Below, piece by piece: positions 8,991 to 17,956 of a stretch of DNA of 64,000 bases. Positions within the stretch are counted from its first letter, which is position 1; each line of letters begins with the position of its first letter. A program made the translations under genes and the position numbers. Below the pieces are notes generated by a model that saw only the letters and a list, made by a program, of their open reading frames with translations, did no database searches and was not told the origin of the DNA. This DNA is from Parashewanella tropica (GTDB lineage Bacteria > Pseudomonadota > Gammaproteobacteria > Enterobacterales > Shewanellaceae). The stretch is taken from NCBI RefSeq assembly GCF_004358445.1, contig NZ_CP037951.1, positions 2,862,001-2,926,000 on the forward strand. The letters are read 5' to 3'.

Positions 8991-9012
8991 AAAAAGGTGG
9001 CCTTTTACCACC
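8991..9012 (-). terminator. Intrinsic terminator of the 64-residue Cys-rich protein gene
   Basis: Read on the minus strand: GGTGG-TAAAAGG-CCACC followed by TTTTTTATTTT. It lies 87 bp after the small gene's stop and before the eptA start, so the two genes are probably separate transcripts. Confidence 0.65.
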
Positions 9013-9098
9013 CATTATTAACCCATTAACGTATTTATTACCCTAACACAAAATGTTTTACGTAACCGATACACAGCACCTCGCTAGCTAATAAACAG

Positions 9099-9293
9099 CT
9101 ATTGTCTAGGAATATTGGCTCTTGCCTGATCATTGTGGAATTTATAAAAATCAGTGGGGTCGTTTTGTTTATGGCAATATTGATAACATCCAAATGTGAC
9201 CAAATTTAAACAAAACTCAGTAATCGTTGTATCGCCTAATCCTTCATAACAGGCTCGTCCTATCAGGTCACAGGGATAACAACATATTGACAT
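9099..9293 (-). CDS. Cys-rich small protein, 64 residues
   Basis: It has seven cysteines (4, 5, 8, 15, 28, 36, 40). The N-terminal part and the GCYQYCHKQNDPTDFYKF segment align with the 118-residue Cys-rich protein encoded on the other side of eptA, including the shared KxNDPxD tail of the motif. No signal peptide and no known family. The start ATG is preceded by a 9-bp inverted repeat instead of a clear Shine-Dalgarno. A metal-binding or membrane-interface role is possible but not shown. Confidence 0.7.
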   Translation of the reverse strand: MSICCYPCDLIGRACYEGLGDTTITEFCLNLVTFGCYQYCHKQNDPTDFYKFHNDQARANIPRQ

Positions 9294-9294
9294 C

Positions 9295-9336
9295 GCAGAG
9301 GTACCAAAACCAAATATTGATTCATCCTACCTCTGC
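9295..9336 (-). promoter_or_regulatory. Hairpin directly before the Cys-rich small protein gene
   Basis: GCAGAGGTA (9295-9303) and TACCTCTGC (9328-9336) are perfect 9-bp arms separated by 24 nt. The 3' arm in the transcript ends one base before the ATG at 9293. It lies between the symporter stop (9361) and the small gene. It could end symporter transcription, although there is no T-run, or control entry to the small gene. Confidence 0.4.
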
Positions 9337-9360
9337 AAAACTTAATCCTTACTGAATTAA

Positions 9361-10743
9361 CTACCCCAACATAAAATAACTTACACAAGCAATTAAGATA
9401 GCCATCATAAAGCTCAACACAGCACCTTCTCTAACCATCTGCTTAATATCAATTTCCCCCGTTCCATAAACAATAGCGTTTGGCGCCGTTGCAACAGGCA
9501 ACATATAAGCACAACTGGCCACCATGGCGGCAGGGATCATTAATACTTCAGGTTTAACACCAACACCTACCGCAGCAACGGCAAGAATAGGCATCAGTAA
9601 AGTAGCTGTGGCGGTATTACTGGTAATTTCTGTTAAATAAACCACAACTAAACAAATTAAGATCACTAGTGCTAGCACTGAGATATGAGACATAGATGAT
9701 AGCCAATCACCGAGCATCTGACTCAAACCAGATTCAGACATCCCTTTGGCTAACGCAATACCACCAGCAAATAGCAGTAACATCCCCCATGGAATAGTCT
9801 TAGCGGTATCCCAATCAAGTACCTTTTCTCCCTTTCCATTGCCGCTTGGCATCATAAACATCGCAACAACAGCAGCTAATGCGACAGTGCTATCGCCCGC
9901 TAACGGAATATCTAAGTAATTCGCCCACCCACCAAATGGTGCATGACGAGTGATCCAAGCCAAGACGGTGATCCCGAAAATAATTAAGGTGCGCTTTTCT
10001 TCACTACGCCAAATACCTTGATCTGGCAGCTCGATGCTTTGCTCTAGTTTGATACCCCGAGTTAACCACAATGCCATTAATGGAATCGCTAAAATAACTA
10101 TGGGAAGACCTACTTTCATCCACTCGACAAACTCAAAATTTTTGCCCGTAAACTCTTCATAAATCCCCATAAAGATAACATTAGGTGGAGTGCCTATTGG
10201 TGTTGCAATTCCGCCAGTACTCGCAGCGTAAGCAATACCTAAAATTAAGGCAACTGTCAGCTTAGGGTTATTCACTCTAGCTAAAATGGCTAATGCTATT
10301 GGAAGCATGATTAGGGTTGAAGCCGTATTCGATATCCACATACTTAAAAACGCTGTGGCGAGCATGAAGCCAAAAACTAACCTTAGCGCTGAACTCACAC
10401 CGATAAAATTAACCATATAAACGGCAATCCTACGATGCACGCCACTTTTCTCAAGTGCTTTTGAAAGCATAAAGGCTGCCATCAGTAGCAAAATCACATG
10501 GCTACCCAATGCAGAAGCCACTCCTTTATGGCTGACAATGTCGAATAAGGGGAGTAACGCAAAAGGCACCAATGAGGTAGCGGGAATGGGTAAAGCTTCA
10601 GTAACCCACCAAATTACAGTTAGTAAAGTGATACCCGCTGCTGCAGCGGGTAAATAATCCATCCCTGAGAGCGTTAAAAACCAATAAAAAGCCCAAGCTA
10701 ATATTGGGCCAATGAGGATAAAGTGAGATCGTTTAATGTTCAT
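9361..10743 (-). CDS. DASS-family sodium:dicarboxylate/anion symporter
   Basis: 460 residues, with at least eleven hydrophobic segments through the whole chain. The two pseudo-symmetric SNT motifs of the SLC13/DASS family are present: SNTASTLIMLP in the first half and SNTATATLLMP in the second, each followed by a PIGTPPN / TAPNA-type loop. Members import di- or tricarboxylates or sulfate with sodium. The substrate cannot be told from sequence. The gene lies 42 bp after the AIM24-family gene on the same strand. Together with the LysR gene they may be one transcript, next to the tyrosine-degradation genes whose end product fumarate is a dicarboxylate; that link is inference. Confidence 0.88.
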   Translation of the reverse strand: MNIKRSHFILIGPILAWAFYWFLTLSGMDYLPAAAAGITLLTVIWWVTEALPIPATSLVPFALLPLFDIVSHKGVASALGSHVILLLMAAFMLSKALEKSGVHRRIAVYMVNFIGVSSALRLVFGFMLATAFLSMWISNTASTLIMLPIALAILARVNNPKLTVALILGIAYAASTGGIATPIGTPPNVIFMGIYEEFTGKNFEFVEWMKVGLPIVILAIPLMALWLTRGIKLEQSIELPDQGIWRSEEKRTLIIFGITVLAWITRHAPFGGWANYLDIPLAGDSTVALAAVVAMFMMPSGNGKGEKVLDWDTAKTIPWGMLLLFAGGIALAKGMSESGLSQMLGDWLSSMSHISVLALVILICLVVVYLTEITSNTATATLLMPILAVAAVGVGVKPEVLMIPAAMVASCAYMLPVATAPNAIVYGTGEIDIKQMVREGAVLSFMMAILIACVSYFMLG

Positions 10744-10785
10744 ATTATTATTTTTATTTCCATTGTTTATTATTTTGAATTTTTA

Positions 10786-11577
10786 TTAGCGTCCATCTAC
10801 CATACGACCAATACTGCCCAATACCGAGCCTTCTCCTTTATCACTACCACCTGATGAAGGAGCGTTTGCAATAATGCGATCTGCCATGCGAGAAAATGGC
10901 AAGCTTTGCAGCCAAACACTACCATGACCTGATAACGTGGCTAAAAAGATACCTTCTCCACCAAAGAGCATTGATTTCATTGAACCAGCACGCTCAATAT
11001 CGTAATCAATGCCTTGTGAAAATGCGGCAATACAACCAGTATCGACTCTTAGCGTTTCACCATTGAGTTCTTTTCGAATCAAGGTACCACCAGCATGAAC
11101 AAAGACCTTTCCATCACCTTGCAAGCTTTGCAAAATAAAGCCTTCACCACCAAAGAAACCAGCACCTAATTTTCGGTTAAATCGTTGACTGACTTTAGTG
11201 CCCAGAGCAGCTGCTAGAAAGCTGTCTTTTTGGCAGATCAACTCACCACCAATCTCTTGTAAATCAATCGCTAAAATACTCCCCGGATAAGGCGCTGCAA
11301 ATGCCACTCGACGTTTTTGATGCCCTTGGTTGGTGAAGTGAGTCATAAATAATCCCTCACCTGTAAGTACGCGCTTACCGGCACTGAAAAGCTTCCCAAA
11401 AAAGCCCTCATCAGGGTTTGAACCATCACCCATTTTGGCTTCAAACTGAATATCTTGCTCCATATAGGTCATGGCTCCAGCTTCAGCAATAACGGTTTCT
11501 TGCGGATCAAGCTCCACTTCAACCAGTTGCATATCATGACCTATGATTTCGTAATCTATCTCGTGACTGTTTTGCAT
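10786..11577 (-). CDS. AIM24 / TIGR00266 family protein
   Basis: 263 residues, all of the AIM24-like (DUF124) beta-rich domain. Recognised features are the EAGAMTYME segment near the N-terminus, [11 protein letters not shown], and the Gly-rich C-terminal half with [14 protein letters not shown]. Bacterial members are small cytosolic proteins of unknown biochemical role, named for the yeast mitochondrial protein Aim24. The gene has a clear AGGA site 8 nt before the ATG. It lies between the LysR regulator and the symporter gene on the same strand. Confidence 0.88.
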   Translation of the reverse strand: MQNSHEIDYEIIGHDMQLVEVELDPQETVIAEAGAMTYMEQDIQFEAKMGDGSNPDEGFFGKLFSAGKRVLTGEGLFMTHFTNQGHQKRRVAFAAPYPGSILAIDLQEIGGELICQKDSFLAAALGTKVSQRFNRKLGAGFFGGEGFILQSLQGDGKVFVHAGGTLIRKELNGETLRVDTGCIAAFSQGIDYDIERAGSMKSMLFGGEGIFLATLSGHGSVWLQSLPFSRMADRIIANAPSSGGSDKGEGSVLGSIGRMVDGR

Positions 11578-11650
11578 TGTGATGTCCTAGTTGATTACTC
11601 GTGACGCTTGAAGATGCAGTTTTACAGGTATCACGAGTATATTTTGTTTA

Positions 11651-12562
11651 TTATCCATTCGATTCTAAAGAAAACTCTTCAAGAATCAACTCGGTAAATA
11701 ATTGCCCTGCTTTACCTAAAGGCCTTTGATGAGTAGAAACTAGCTGAGGAGTAAATGAGTACTGACTTCCACCCACAAAGTTCACTTCTTTAAGATTACC
11801 CTTTTCTAAATCTTCCTTAGCTAAAAAATCGGGTAACCAGCCAAACCCTAAACCTTTTAAAATGGCATCTCGTTTCATGATAAACCCAGAAAGGTAAAAG
11901 ACCTTGTCGCCACCAAATTGCATTTCATCTCTTAAGTGAGTATTGGTAGAAGAATCTTCGATGGTAAGTTCCACATACTCTTGTAATTCACTCAATTCGA
12001 CATTCTTTTTATTGGCAAGAGGGTGTTCTGGTGAAGTTACTAATATATTGGTGATCACTGGTAAAGGTGTTGGACTAAGATCAGGTCCATTTTGATAGTC
12101 TTTAACTAACATCAAATCAGCTTTGTCTCTCTCGAATCGGCTCTGCACACCTCCAAGAAATTCAATATTTAGCTGCACCTTGGTAGGAATATTGTGTTCG
12201 GTCATCCTTTTTAGAGCATTCATAATCGGCTTCATAGGGAGAGCCCCGTCAATCACTAATTCTAAATTTGGCTCCCAGTCATCGCTAAATCTATGAGCAA
12301 GACGCTCAATATTTGATAACTGTTGCAATAACCTCTGCCCTTCTTTTAATATCACCTTACCCTCAGGCGTTAGCTGAGCTCGGTATTGATCCCGATTAAA
12401 CAACTGGACGTTTAGATGCGTTTCCAGCTTTTTTATTTGATAGCTCACGGCAGACTGAGCTTTATGTATGCGATCTGCAGCCTTAGCGAAACTGCCTTCT
12501 TCTACTAATACCTGCATTACACGGAATGCATCAACGTCAATTTTCATATAACCATCTAACAT
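11651..12562 (-). CDS. LysR-family transcriptional regulator, divergent from hmgA
   Basis: 303 residues from the first ATG. A start five codons downstream (MKIDVDAFRVMQ) is equally plausible because neither has a strong Shine-Dalgarno. The N-terminal winged helix-turn-helix is typical (EEGSFAKAADRIHKAQSAVSYQIKKLE), followed by a two-lobed effector domain. The 94-bp gap to hmgA contains a 21-bp near-perfect inverted repeat that could be its operator. The arrangement suggests control of homogentisate or tyrosine degradation and of itself. The effector is unknown. Confidence 0.9.
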   Translation of the reverse strand: MLDGYMKIDVDAFRVMQVLVEEGSFAKAADRIHKAQSAVSYQIKKLETHLNVQLFNRDQYRAQLTPEGKVILKEGQRLLQQLSNIERLAHRFSDDWEPNLELVIDGALPMKPIMNALKRMTEHNIPTKVQLNIEFLGGVQSRFERDKADLMLVKDYQNGPDLSPTPLPVITNILVTSPEHPLANKKNVELSELQEYVELTIEDSSTNTHLRDEMQFGGDKVFYLSGFIMKRDAILKGLGFGWLPDFLAKEDLEKGNLKEVNFVGGSQYSFTPQLVSTHQRPLGKAGQLFTELILEEFSLESNG

Positions 12563-12604
12563 TTAGATTATCTATAACGAAATATTATTCTTTTTTTTGT
12601 TTAA

Positions 12605-12625
12605 GTATGCAATTAAATTGCTTAC
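12605..12625. promoter_or_regulatory. Candidate LysR operator between the regulator and hmgA
   Basis: GTATGCAATT-A-AATTGCTTAC: 9 of 10 arm positions pair around one central base, with a perfect GCAATT-A-AATTGC core. It lies midway in the divergent intergenic region, 31 bp before the hmgA ATG. LysR proteins usually bind such interrupted dyads; assignment to this regulator is inference from position. Confidence 0.5.
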
Positions 12626-12656
12626 AAATAATTAAATAAGCTAATAAGGTGGAAAC

Positions 12657-13817
12657 ATGCCATTTTATGTAAAGCAAGGTGAGATACCCTCAAAGCGACA
12701 CATTACCTTCGAGAAAGAGAACGGTGAGCTCTATCGTGAAGAACTGTTTTCCACTCATGGTTTTTCCAACATCTATTCCAACAAATATCATCACAACATG
12801 CCAACCAAGGCATTAGCTGTAGCGCCATATCATGTTGATCATGGTTTGGGTTGGGAAGATGCACTCATCCAGAACTATAAACTTGACTCTACAGTGGCCG
12901 ATAAAGACGGTAACTTTTTCAGTGCACGTAATAAAATTTTCTACAACGCTGATGTAGCTATGTACACCGCAAAGGTTAGCGCCGACACTAATGAGTTCTA
13001 CCGAAACTCTTATGCGGATGAAGTGGTATTTGTTCATGAAGGTACAGGTACCCTTTACAGTGAATACGGCACCCTAGAGATCAAAAAGTGGGATTACTTG
13101 GTAATACCTCGCGGCACCACATACCAACTCAAATTTGATAGTTACGAGAATGTAAGGCTCTTTGTCGTTGAGTCATACTCTATGGTTGAAATTCCTAAGC
13201 ATTTCCGTAATGACTATGGTCAACTGCTTGAATCAGCTCCTTACTGTGAACGCGATATTCGTACTCCAGAACTGCAAGATGCGATTGTCGAACAAGGCGA
13301 TTTCCCGTTAGTTTGTAAGTTTGGCGATAAATACCAAGTCACCAACCTTGAATGGCACCCTTACGATCTCGTGGGCTGGGATGGTTTTGTTTACCCTTGG
13401 GCCTTCAACATTACTGAATACGCGCCTAAAGTTGGCAAGATCCACTTACCACCTTCAGATCATCTCGTCTTTACCGCTCACAACTTCGTGATCTGTAACT
13501 TTGTACCTCGTTTATACGACTTTCACGAGAAAGCAATTCCAGCACCTTATTACCACAGTAACATCGACAGTGACGAAGTCCTTTACTACGTCGATGGTGA
13601 CTTTATGAGCCGTACAGGTATTGGCGCAGGCTACCTAACACTCCACCAGAAAGGTCTACCACATGGACCACAACCGGGTAAAACCGAAGCCTCTGTTGGT
13701 AAAAAGGAAACCTATGAATATGCGGTGATGGTAGACACCTTTGCACCATTAAAACTGACTGACAATGTTCAGCAGTGTATGAGCCAAGAATACAACCGTT
13801 CTTGGATAGAAGAATAA
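12657..13817 (+). CDS. hmgA: Homogentisate 1,2-dioxygenase
   Basis: 386 residues. It opens the aromatic ring of homogentisate to maleylacetoacetate in tyrosine/phenylalanine degradation. It belongs to the bicupin HmgA family: the N-terminal block is MPFYVKQGEIP, and the iron-site region has YYHSNIDSDEVLYYVDG and the downstream LTLHQKGLPHGPQPG histidines. AAGGTGG precedes the ATG at good spacing. The gene is divergent from a LysR gene and followed by hppD on the same strand, the usual pairing in Shewanella relatives. The 178-bp gap to hppD holds a structured repeat element. Confidence 0.95.
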   Translation: MPFYVKQGEIPSKRHITFEKENGELYREELFSTHGFSNIYSNKYHHNMPTKALAVAPYHVDHGLGWEDALIQNYKLDSTVADKDGNFFSARNKIFYNADVAMYTAKVSADTNEFYRNSYADEVVFVHEGTGTLYSEYGTLEIKKWDYLVIPRGTTYQLKFDSYENVRLFVVESYSMVEIPKHFRNDYGQLLESAPYCERDIRTPELQDAIVEQGDFPLVCKFGDKYQVTNLEWHPYDLVGWDGFVYPWAFNITEYAPKVGKIHLPPSDHLVFTAHNFVICNFVPRLYDFHEKAIPAPYYHSNIDSDEVLYYVDGDFMSRTGIGAGYLTLHQKGLPHGPQPGKTEASVGKKETYEYAVMVDTFAPLKLTDNVQQCMSQEYNRSWIEE

Positions 13818-13829
13818 AAGTAGTTTATA

Positions 13830-13920
13830 AGCAATAGTGAGAACGCCAACAGAAGCGCACGTCCATGTGCTAACGACCGTGACGTCCTGTCACGGACGGT
13901 TGTCTTATCCCACTATTGCT
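13830..13920 (+). repeat. Structured palindromic interspersed element, copy 1
   Basis: A 91-bp element in the hmgA-hppD gap. Its ends are perfect 10-bp inverted repeats (AGCAATAGTG / CACTATTGCT). Inside are two hairpins: GCAC-GTCCAT-GTGC and CCGTGAC-GTCCT-GTCACGG, nested in a CAAC/GTTG stem. The reverse complement of 24432-24526 aligns without gaps over 90 bases (about 84% identical by eye). The stem differences are compensatory. No coding potential, no clear target duplication. It resembles REP/ERIC-like or MITE-like repeats, but I cannot assign a named family. Confidence 0.8.
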
Positions 13921-13995
13921 CATCACTATTAATGAATATTTAGAATTACAGACTGAATTAGAAATAACCCTACACATTAAGTTGAGGAAGAAACA

Positions 13996-15036
13996 ATGGC
14001 AACTGAACTAAACCCATTAGGCCTACAAGGCATCGAGTTCACTGAATATGCAACGCCAGATACTGACTTTATGCATAAAGCATTTTTAGATTTCGGCTTC
14101 TCTAAAATCAAAAAACACAAAGAGAAAGAAATCTATTACTACAACCAGAACAACATCCACTTCTTGCTAAACCAAGAACGTCAAGGTTTCTCGGCTGAGT
14201 TTGCTAAGTCTCACGGTCCAGCGATTACGTCTATGGGCTGGCGTGTAGAAGATGCAGAATTTGCATTTAAAACGGCTGTAGAGCGTGGCGCTAAAGCGGC
14301 CGCTGATGATGCAAAAGATCTGCCTTATCCAGCCATTTATGGTATCGGTGATAGCTTGATTTACTTCATCGATGTATACGGTGATGAAGACAATATCTAT
14401 AAGCAAGATTTTGTTGACCTAGAAAATCCAGATCTAGTTCAAGAAAAAGGCTTTATGGAAGTCGACCACCTAACTAACAATGTTTACAAAGGTACAATGC
14501 AGCATTGGGCGGATTTCTATAAAGACATCTTTGGCTTTACCGAAGTTCGTTATTTCGACATCAACGGTATGCAAACAGGCTTAACCTCTTTTGCATTACG
14601 TTCACCAGATGGAAGCTTCTGTATTCCAATCAACGAAGGTAAAAACGACGATAAAAACCAAATTGATGAATATCTAAAAGAATACGACGGCCCAGGTGTT
14701 CAACACTTAGCCTTTACGTCTCGCGATATCGTTGCTTCTTTGGATGCGATGGAAGGTTCATCAATTAAGACTCTAGATATCATCCCTGAGTATTACGACA
14801 CTATTTTCGACAAACTGCCTCAAATCACTGAAGATCGTGAGCGTATTAAGCATCACCAAATTCTTTGTGATGGTGACGAGAATGGTTACTTACTACAAAT
14901 CTTCACTAAAAATCTATTTGGCCCTATCTTCATTGAAATCATTCAACGTAAGAACAACCTAGGTTTTGGTGAAGGTAACTTCACTGCATTGTTCCAATCA
15001 ATTGAACGCGACCAAATGCGCCGTGGTGTTCTATAA
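13996..15036 (+). CDS. hppD: 4-Hydroxyphenylpyruvate dioxygenase
   Basis: 346 residues. It converts 4-hydroxyphenylpyruvate to homogentisate, the substrate of the upstream hmgA product. The two vicinal-oxygen-chelate domains carry the expected iron ligands: His158 (EVDHLTNNV), His237 (GVQHLAF) and Glu314 (FIEIIQR). The C-terminal FGEGNFTALFQSIERDQ is the conserved lid helix. The Shine-Dalgarno GAGGAAG lies upstream of the ATG. A strong terminator ends the transcript 20 bp after the stop. Confidence 0.96.
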   Translation: MATELNPLGLQGIEFTEYATPDTDFMHKAFLDFGFSKIKKHKEKEIYYYNQNNIHFLLNQERQGFSAEFAKSHGPAITSMGWRVEDAEFAFKTAVERGAKAAADDAKDLPYPAIYGIGDSLIYFIDVYGDEDNIYKQDFVDLENPDLVQEKGFMEVDHLTNNVYKGTMQHWADFYKDIFGFTEVRYFDINGMQTGLTSFALRSPDGSFCIPINEGKNDDKNQIDEYLKEYDGPGVQHLAFTSRDIVASLDAMEGSSIKTLDIIPEYYDTIFDKLPQITEDRERIKHHQILCDGDENGYLLQIFTKNLFGPIFIEIIQRKNNLGFGEGNFTALFQSIERDQMRRGVL

Positions 15037-15056
15037 CACTCTAGTTTAATGATGTT

Positions 15057-15085
15057 AAAAAAGGCGCTATTTCAGCGCCTTTTTT
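15057..15085. terminator. Bidirectional intrinsic terminator between hppD and a TonB-dependent receptor gene
   Basis: AAAAAAGGCGCT-ATTTC-AGCGCCTTTTTT: a 12-bp stem (7 bp GC-containing) with A- and T-runs on the two sides, working for both converging genes. Confidence 0.9.
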
Positions 15086-15103
15086 AGGTCTTTAGACCAT
15101 TAA

Positions 15104-17884
15104 TTAAAACTTACTATCCAATTGTAAATACACAAATCGCCCTACATTATCGTACGTACCTTGGTCATAGAACGGCCAATCATTAGGTGTACTGAATACG
15201 GGTTGACGATTAAACAAGTTTCTAACACCGAAGGTCACTGAGTTATCCGCCATAAAGTGATAGGTACTGCTGAAGTCAAACTGAACATAAGAAGCTATAT
15301 GCTGTGGTTTACCAGGATCAGTAACTACAGTCTTACCGTCCGCATTTTTCTTAGTCTGAACGCCATAATATCCTAAAAGCTGACAGGTACCTTCTAGTGT
15401 ATTACGTTGCTCATAACTATCAAAGCTTGGTAAGAAGCGCATGTTTAGAGATAAATCAACGTCATTCAATCCATAGGTTACATTTCCATTTACACGATAT
15501 TTTCTTGCTGCATCATGTTTAATACTGTCACATAGTGGTTGAGTTGCTGAAGATTGAGACTCTCGTTTTAAATACTGCTCAATATTTAAATTTGCAGTAA
15601 GATCACCAGTATCGAGTTCTGAGCGCCAATTGACGTTATAGCTCAACCCTGTCGTGTTATTTTCACTCAAGTTTTGAAGATTACTCAACACATAGTAATC
15701 ATTAGTTACACCGCTTAAACGTCCGTTAGGAGCACGCTTAACTAACTTAATCGCTGTTGGATTGCCATTTGCTTCTTCATTTAAGATTTCTTGAGTGCTT
15801 AGCGAATCGATAATATCGTTCACTTTCAAGTTCCAATAATCAATTGATGCCGATAATTCATCAGTTATCTGATAAACAGCACCTAGATTATAGGTTTTTG
15901 AAGTTTCAGGTTTTAGGTTTGGATTACCACCGCTACGAGAATTGATCTCTTCCAAAGGACACTTATCAAACGAAATATTGTTATCGTTACAATATTTCGT
16001 ATCTTTAGCGCGGTTCACACCTTGCGAAACAGAAGTGAATAAATCGGCAAGGTTAGGTGCTTTAAAGCCTGTTCCGTATGATGCTCTTAATAATAAGTCA
16101 TCAATAGGACGATAAGAGATTTTGGCAGAATAAGTGGCTTTGTTTGCATCGCTAATTTGCCAATCAGCCTTATCATAGCGAGCTGCAAGATTGACTTCCA
16201 TATTTTCGATAACAGGTAATGAGAACTCAACAAAAGCCGCTTTATTCTCATATTGGCCACCACCATTAGAGCCAGCACCACCAATAACCTGACCATCAAC
16301 AGATGCAGGATCAGATCGATCTTCGTAATTCTCCTTACGCATATCAACACCAACAGCTAAGCCAGCTTCACCACCGGGTAATTCTAGGCCTGTAAGTCCA
16401 CTTAAGGTTAAAGTGGTAAAGTTAATAGAATAATTACCTTTGCGGAAAATCGAAGCTTGTAGGCTGTCACATATTGGTTTCAATGAGTCAGAACTGCAAT
16501 CATTTTGAATAAAGGGATTTAGCTTGGCATTTGCAGAATTGAAAGCGTCTGTGAGTTGTTGTCTGAGTAGCTGACCACCTGCTCCAACTTGTTCATTGGT
16601 TAATCTAGAGTGGCCTACCGTCCAGTCAGCCCCCCAATTATCATTTATGTCATAGTTCGCGGTTAATACGGCTTCAAAAGTTTGGTTGGTATTATCTTTC
16701 TCACGATTTGGGAAATCTAAATAACGGCGACCTACCTGAACCGTTGCATCTCCTGCTTGAACCGCATTCCAAACGGCTTGAGCTTTAGCTGCATCTCCTT
16801 TGTAGCGGTCATTAAACAAAAAGTCTCTTAAGAATGGACTTTTAGAAACATCAAGGATGCCGGGAGCAGGCGCATTCGATGTTAAGGTGTAAGCTCTGGT
16901 ATATCTGAACTCACCGGTCAATGACAAGTTATCGGTAGCATGGTGCGTTATTTGAGTGTATATGGATTGGCGATTTGATTGTGGCTGTAATTGGTAATAG
17001 GGAGCGAAATCAAACTTACACACACCTCCCACTTGGTTCGTAGGCGAACAAGTCGACCATGGCGCATTGCCTAAATCGTCATCTGTAACACCAGGGATTG
17101 TTACTCCATCTTTTGCCCTGATTCGGGTAAAACCAGGAATACCATAACTTGAACGTCCATCTCCCCCTTGTTTACCTGGAATAAATGCTGAGCCCCCCAA
17201 ATCACGGTCTGATGCCTGAATCGGTGATCTTCTTAAGGTTTCTGCTGCAAATAAAATATTTGTATCATCATTGCTCGCACCACCTACGACAGAAGCATTG
17301 AACTCGTTTCCGTCCCAACGATTAGATGCTGCCCCATATTTAACTGAGGTCTGAATTCCTTCCATGTCTTTTTTCGTAATGATATTAATGACTCCAGCAA
17401 CAGCATCTGAACCATAAATGGCAGATGCACCATCAGGAAGAATATCGATGCGTTCAACCGCAGCCAATGGAATTTGGTTTACATCAGTAAAAATGCCACC
17501 AGCCGTATTTTTAGGTAATCGATGACCATTTAACAGGATAAGAGTGTAATCAGAGCTCAACCCTCTAAGCCCTACAGATGAAGCGCCAGCTGCCTGACTT
17601 AATGTGGATGATTCATTAAAACCACCAGCTGCTGCATTGGTTCTAAGAAATTCAGATACTGTTGAAACGCCAGTCCTTTCAATATCAGCAGCTGAAAATT
17701 CTTTTATCGGACTTGCCGTTTCTAAATCTGTTCGTTGAATTCTTGAACCCGTGACTTGAATGCGTTCAACGCTATTGTTGTCATCAGCCGCAGATGCTGA
17801 AATCGCGGTTATGGTCGTAGCGATACCCGCACTTGACAATAAAGCAACATGCACCACTTTGGCTAATTTTGAATTAGCTTGCAT
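15104..17884 (-). CDS. TonB-dependent outer membrane receptor
   Basis: 926 residues with a signal peptide ending at about residue 33 (ISASA, then ADDNN). A TonB-box-like ERIQVTGSRI follows, then the plug domain (EFSAADIERTGVSTVSEFLR, YGSDAVAGVINIITKKD) and a 22-strand-type barrel ending in the aromatic C-terminus VYLQLDSKF. Two short Cys pairs are in extracellular loops (CSPTNQVGGVC, CSSDSLKPIC). Such receptors import substrates with energy from TonB-ExbBD; a TonB2 system is encoded at the other end of the window. The substrate cannot be told. A 263-bp MITE lies 72 bp before the start, in the likely promoter region. Confidence 0.93.
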   Translation of the reverse strand: MQANSKLAKVVHVALLSSAGIATTITAISASAADDNNSVERIQVTGSRIQRTDLETASPIKEFSAADIERTGVSTVSEFLRTNAAAGGFNESSTLSQAAGASSVGLRGLSSDYTLILLNGHRLPKNTAGGIFTDVNQIPLAAVERIDILPDGASAIYGSDAVAGVINIITKKDMEGIQTSVKYGAASNRWDGNEFNASVVGGASNDDTNILFAAETLRRSPIQASDRDLGGSAFIPGKQGGDGRSSYGIPGFTRIRAKDGVTIPGVTDDDLGNAPWSTCSPTNQVGGVCKFDFAPYYQLQPQSNRQSIYTQITHHATDNLSLTGEFRYTRAYTLTSNAPAPGILDVSKSPFLRDFLFNDRYKGDAAKAQAVWNAVQAGDATVQVGRRYLDFPNREKDNTNQTFEAVLTANYDINDNWGADWTVGHSRLTNEQVGAGGQLLRQQLTDAFNSANAKLNPFIQNDCSSDSLKPICDSLQASIFRKGNYSINFTTLTLSGLTGLELPGGEAGLAVGVDMRKENYEDRSDPASVDGQVIGGAGSNGGGQYENKAAFVEFSLPVIENMEVNLAARYDKADWQISDANKATYSAKISYRPIDDLLLRASYGTGFKAPNLADLFTSVSQGVNRAKDTKYCNDNNISFDKCPLEEINSRSGGNPNLKPETSKTYNLGAVYQITDELSASIDYWNLKVNDIIDSLSTQEILNEEANGNPTAIKLVKRAPNGRLSGVTNDYYVLSNLQNLSENNTTGLSYNVNWRSELDTGDLTANLNIEQYLKRESQSSATQPLCDSIKHDAARKYRVNGNVTYGLNDVDLSLNMRFLPSFDSYEQRNTLEGTCQLLGYYGVQTKKNADGKTVVTDPGKPQHIASYVQFDFSSTYHFMADNSVTFGVRNLFNRQPVFSTPNDWPFYDQGTYDNVGRFVYLQLDSKF

Positions 17885-17956
17885 TGTGTTTCTCCCAGAT
17901 ACTACTTAATTAGGTATTTGCCTGTAACTAAGGCATTTAGAAATACCTTTACATTA

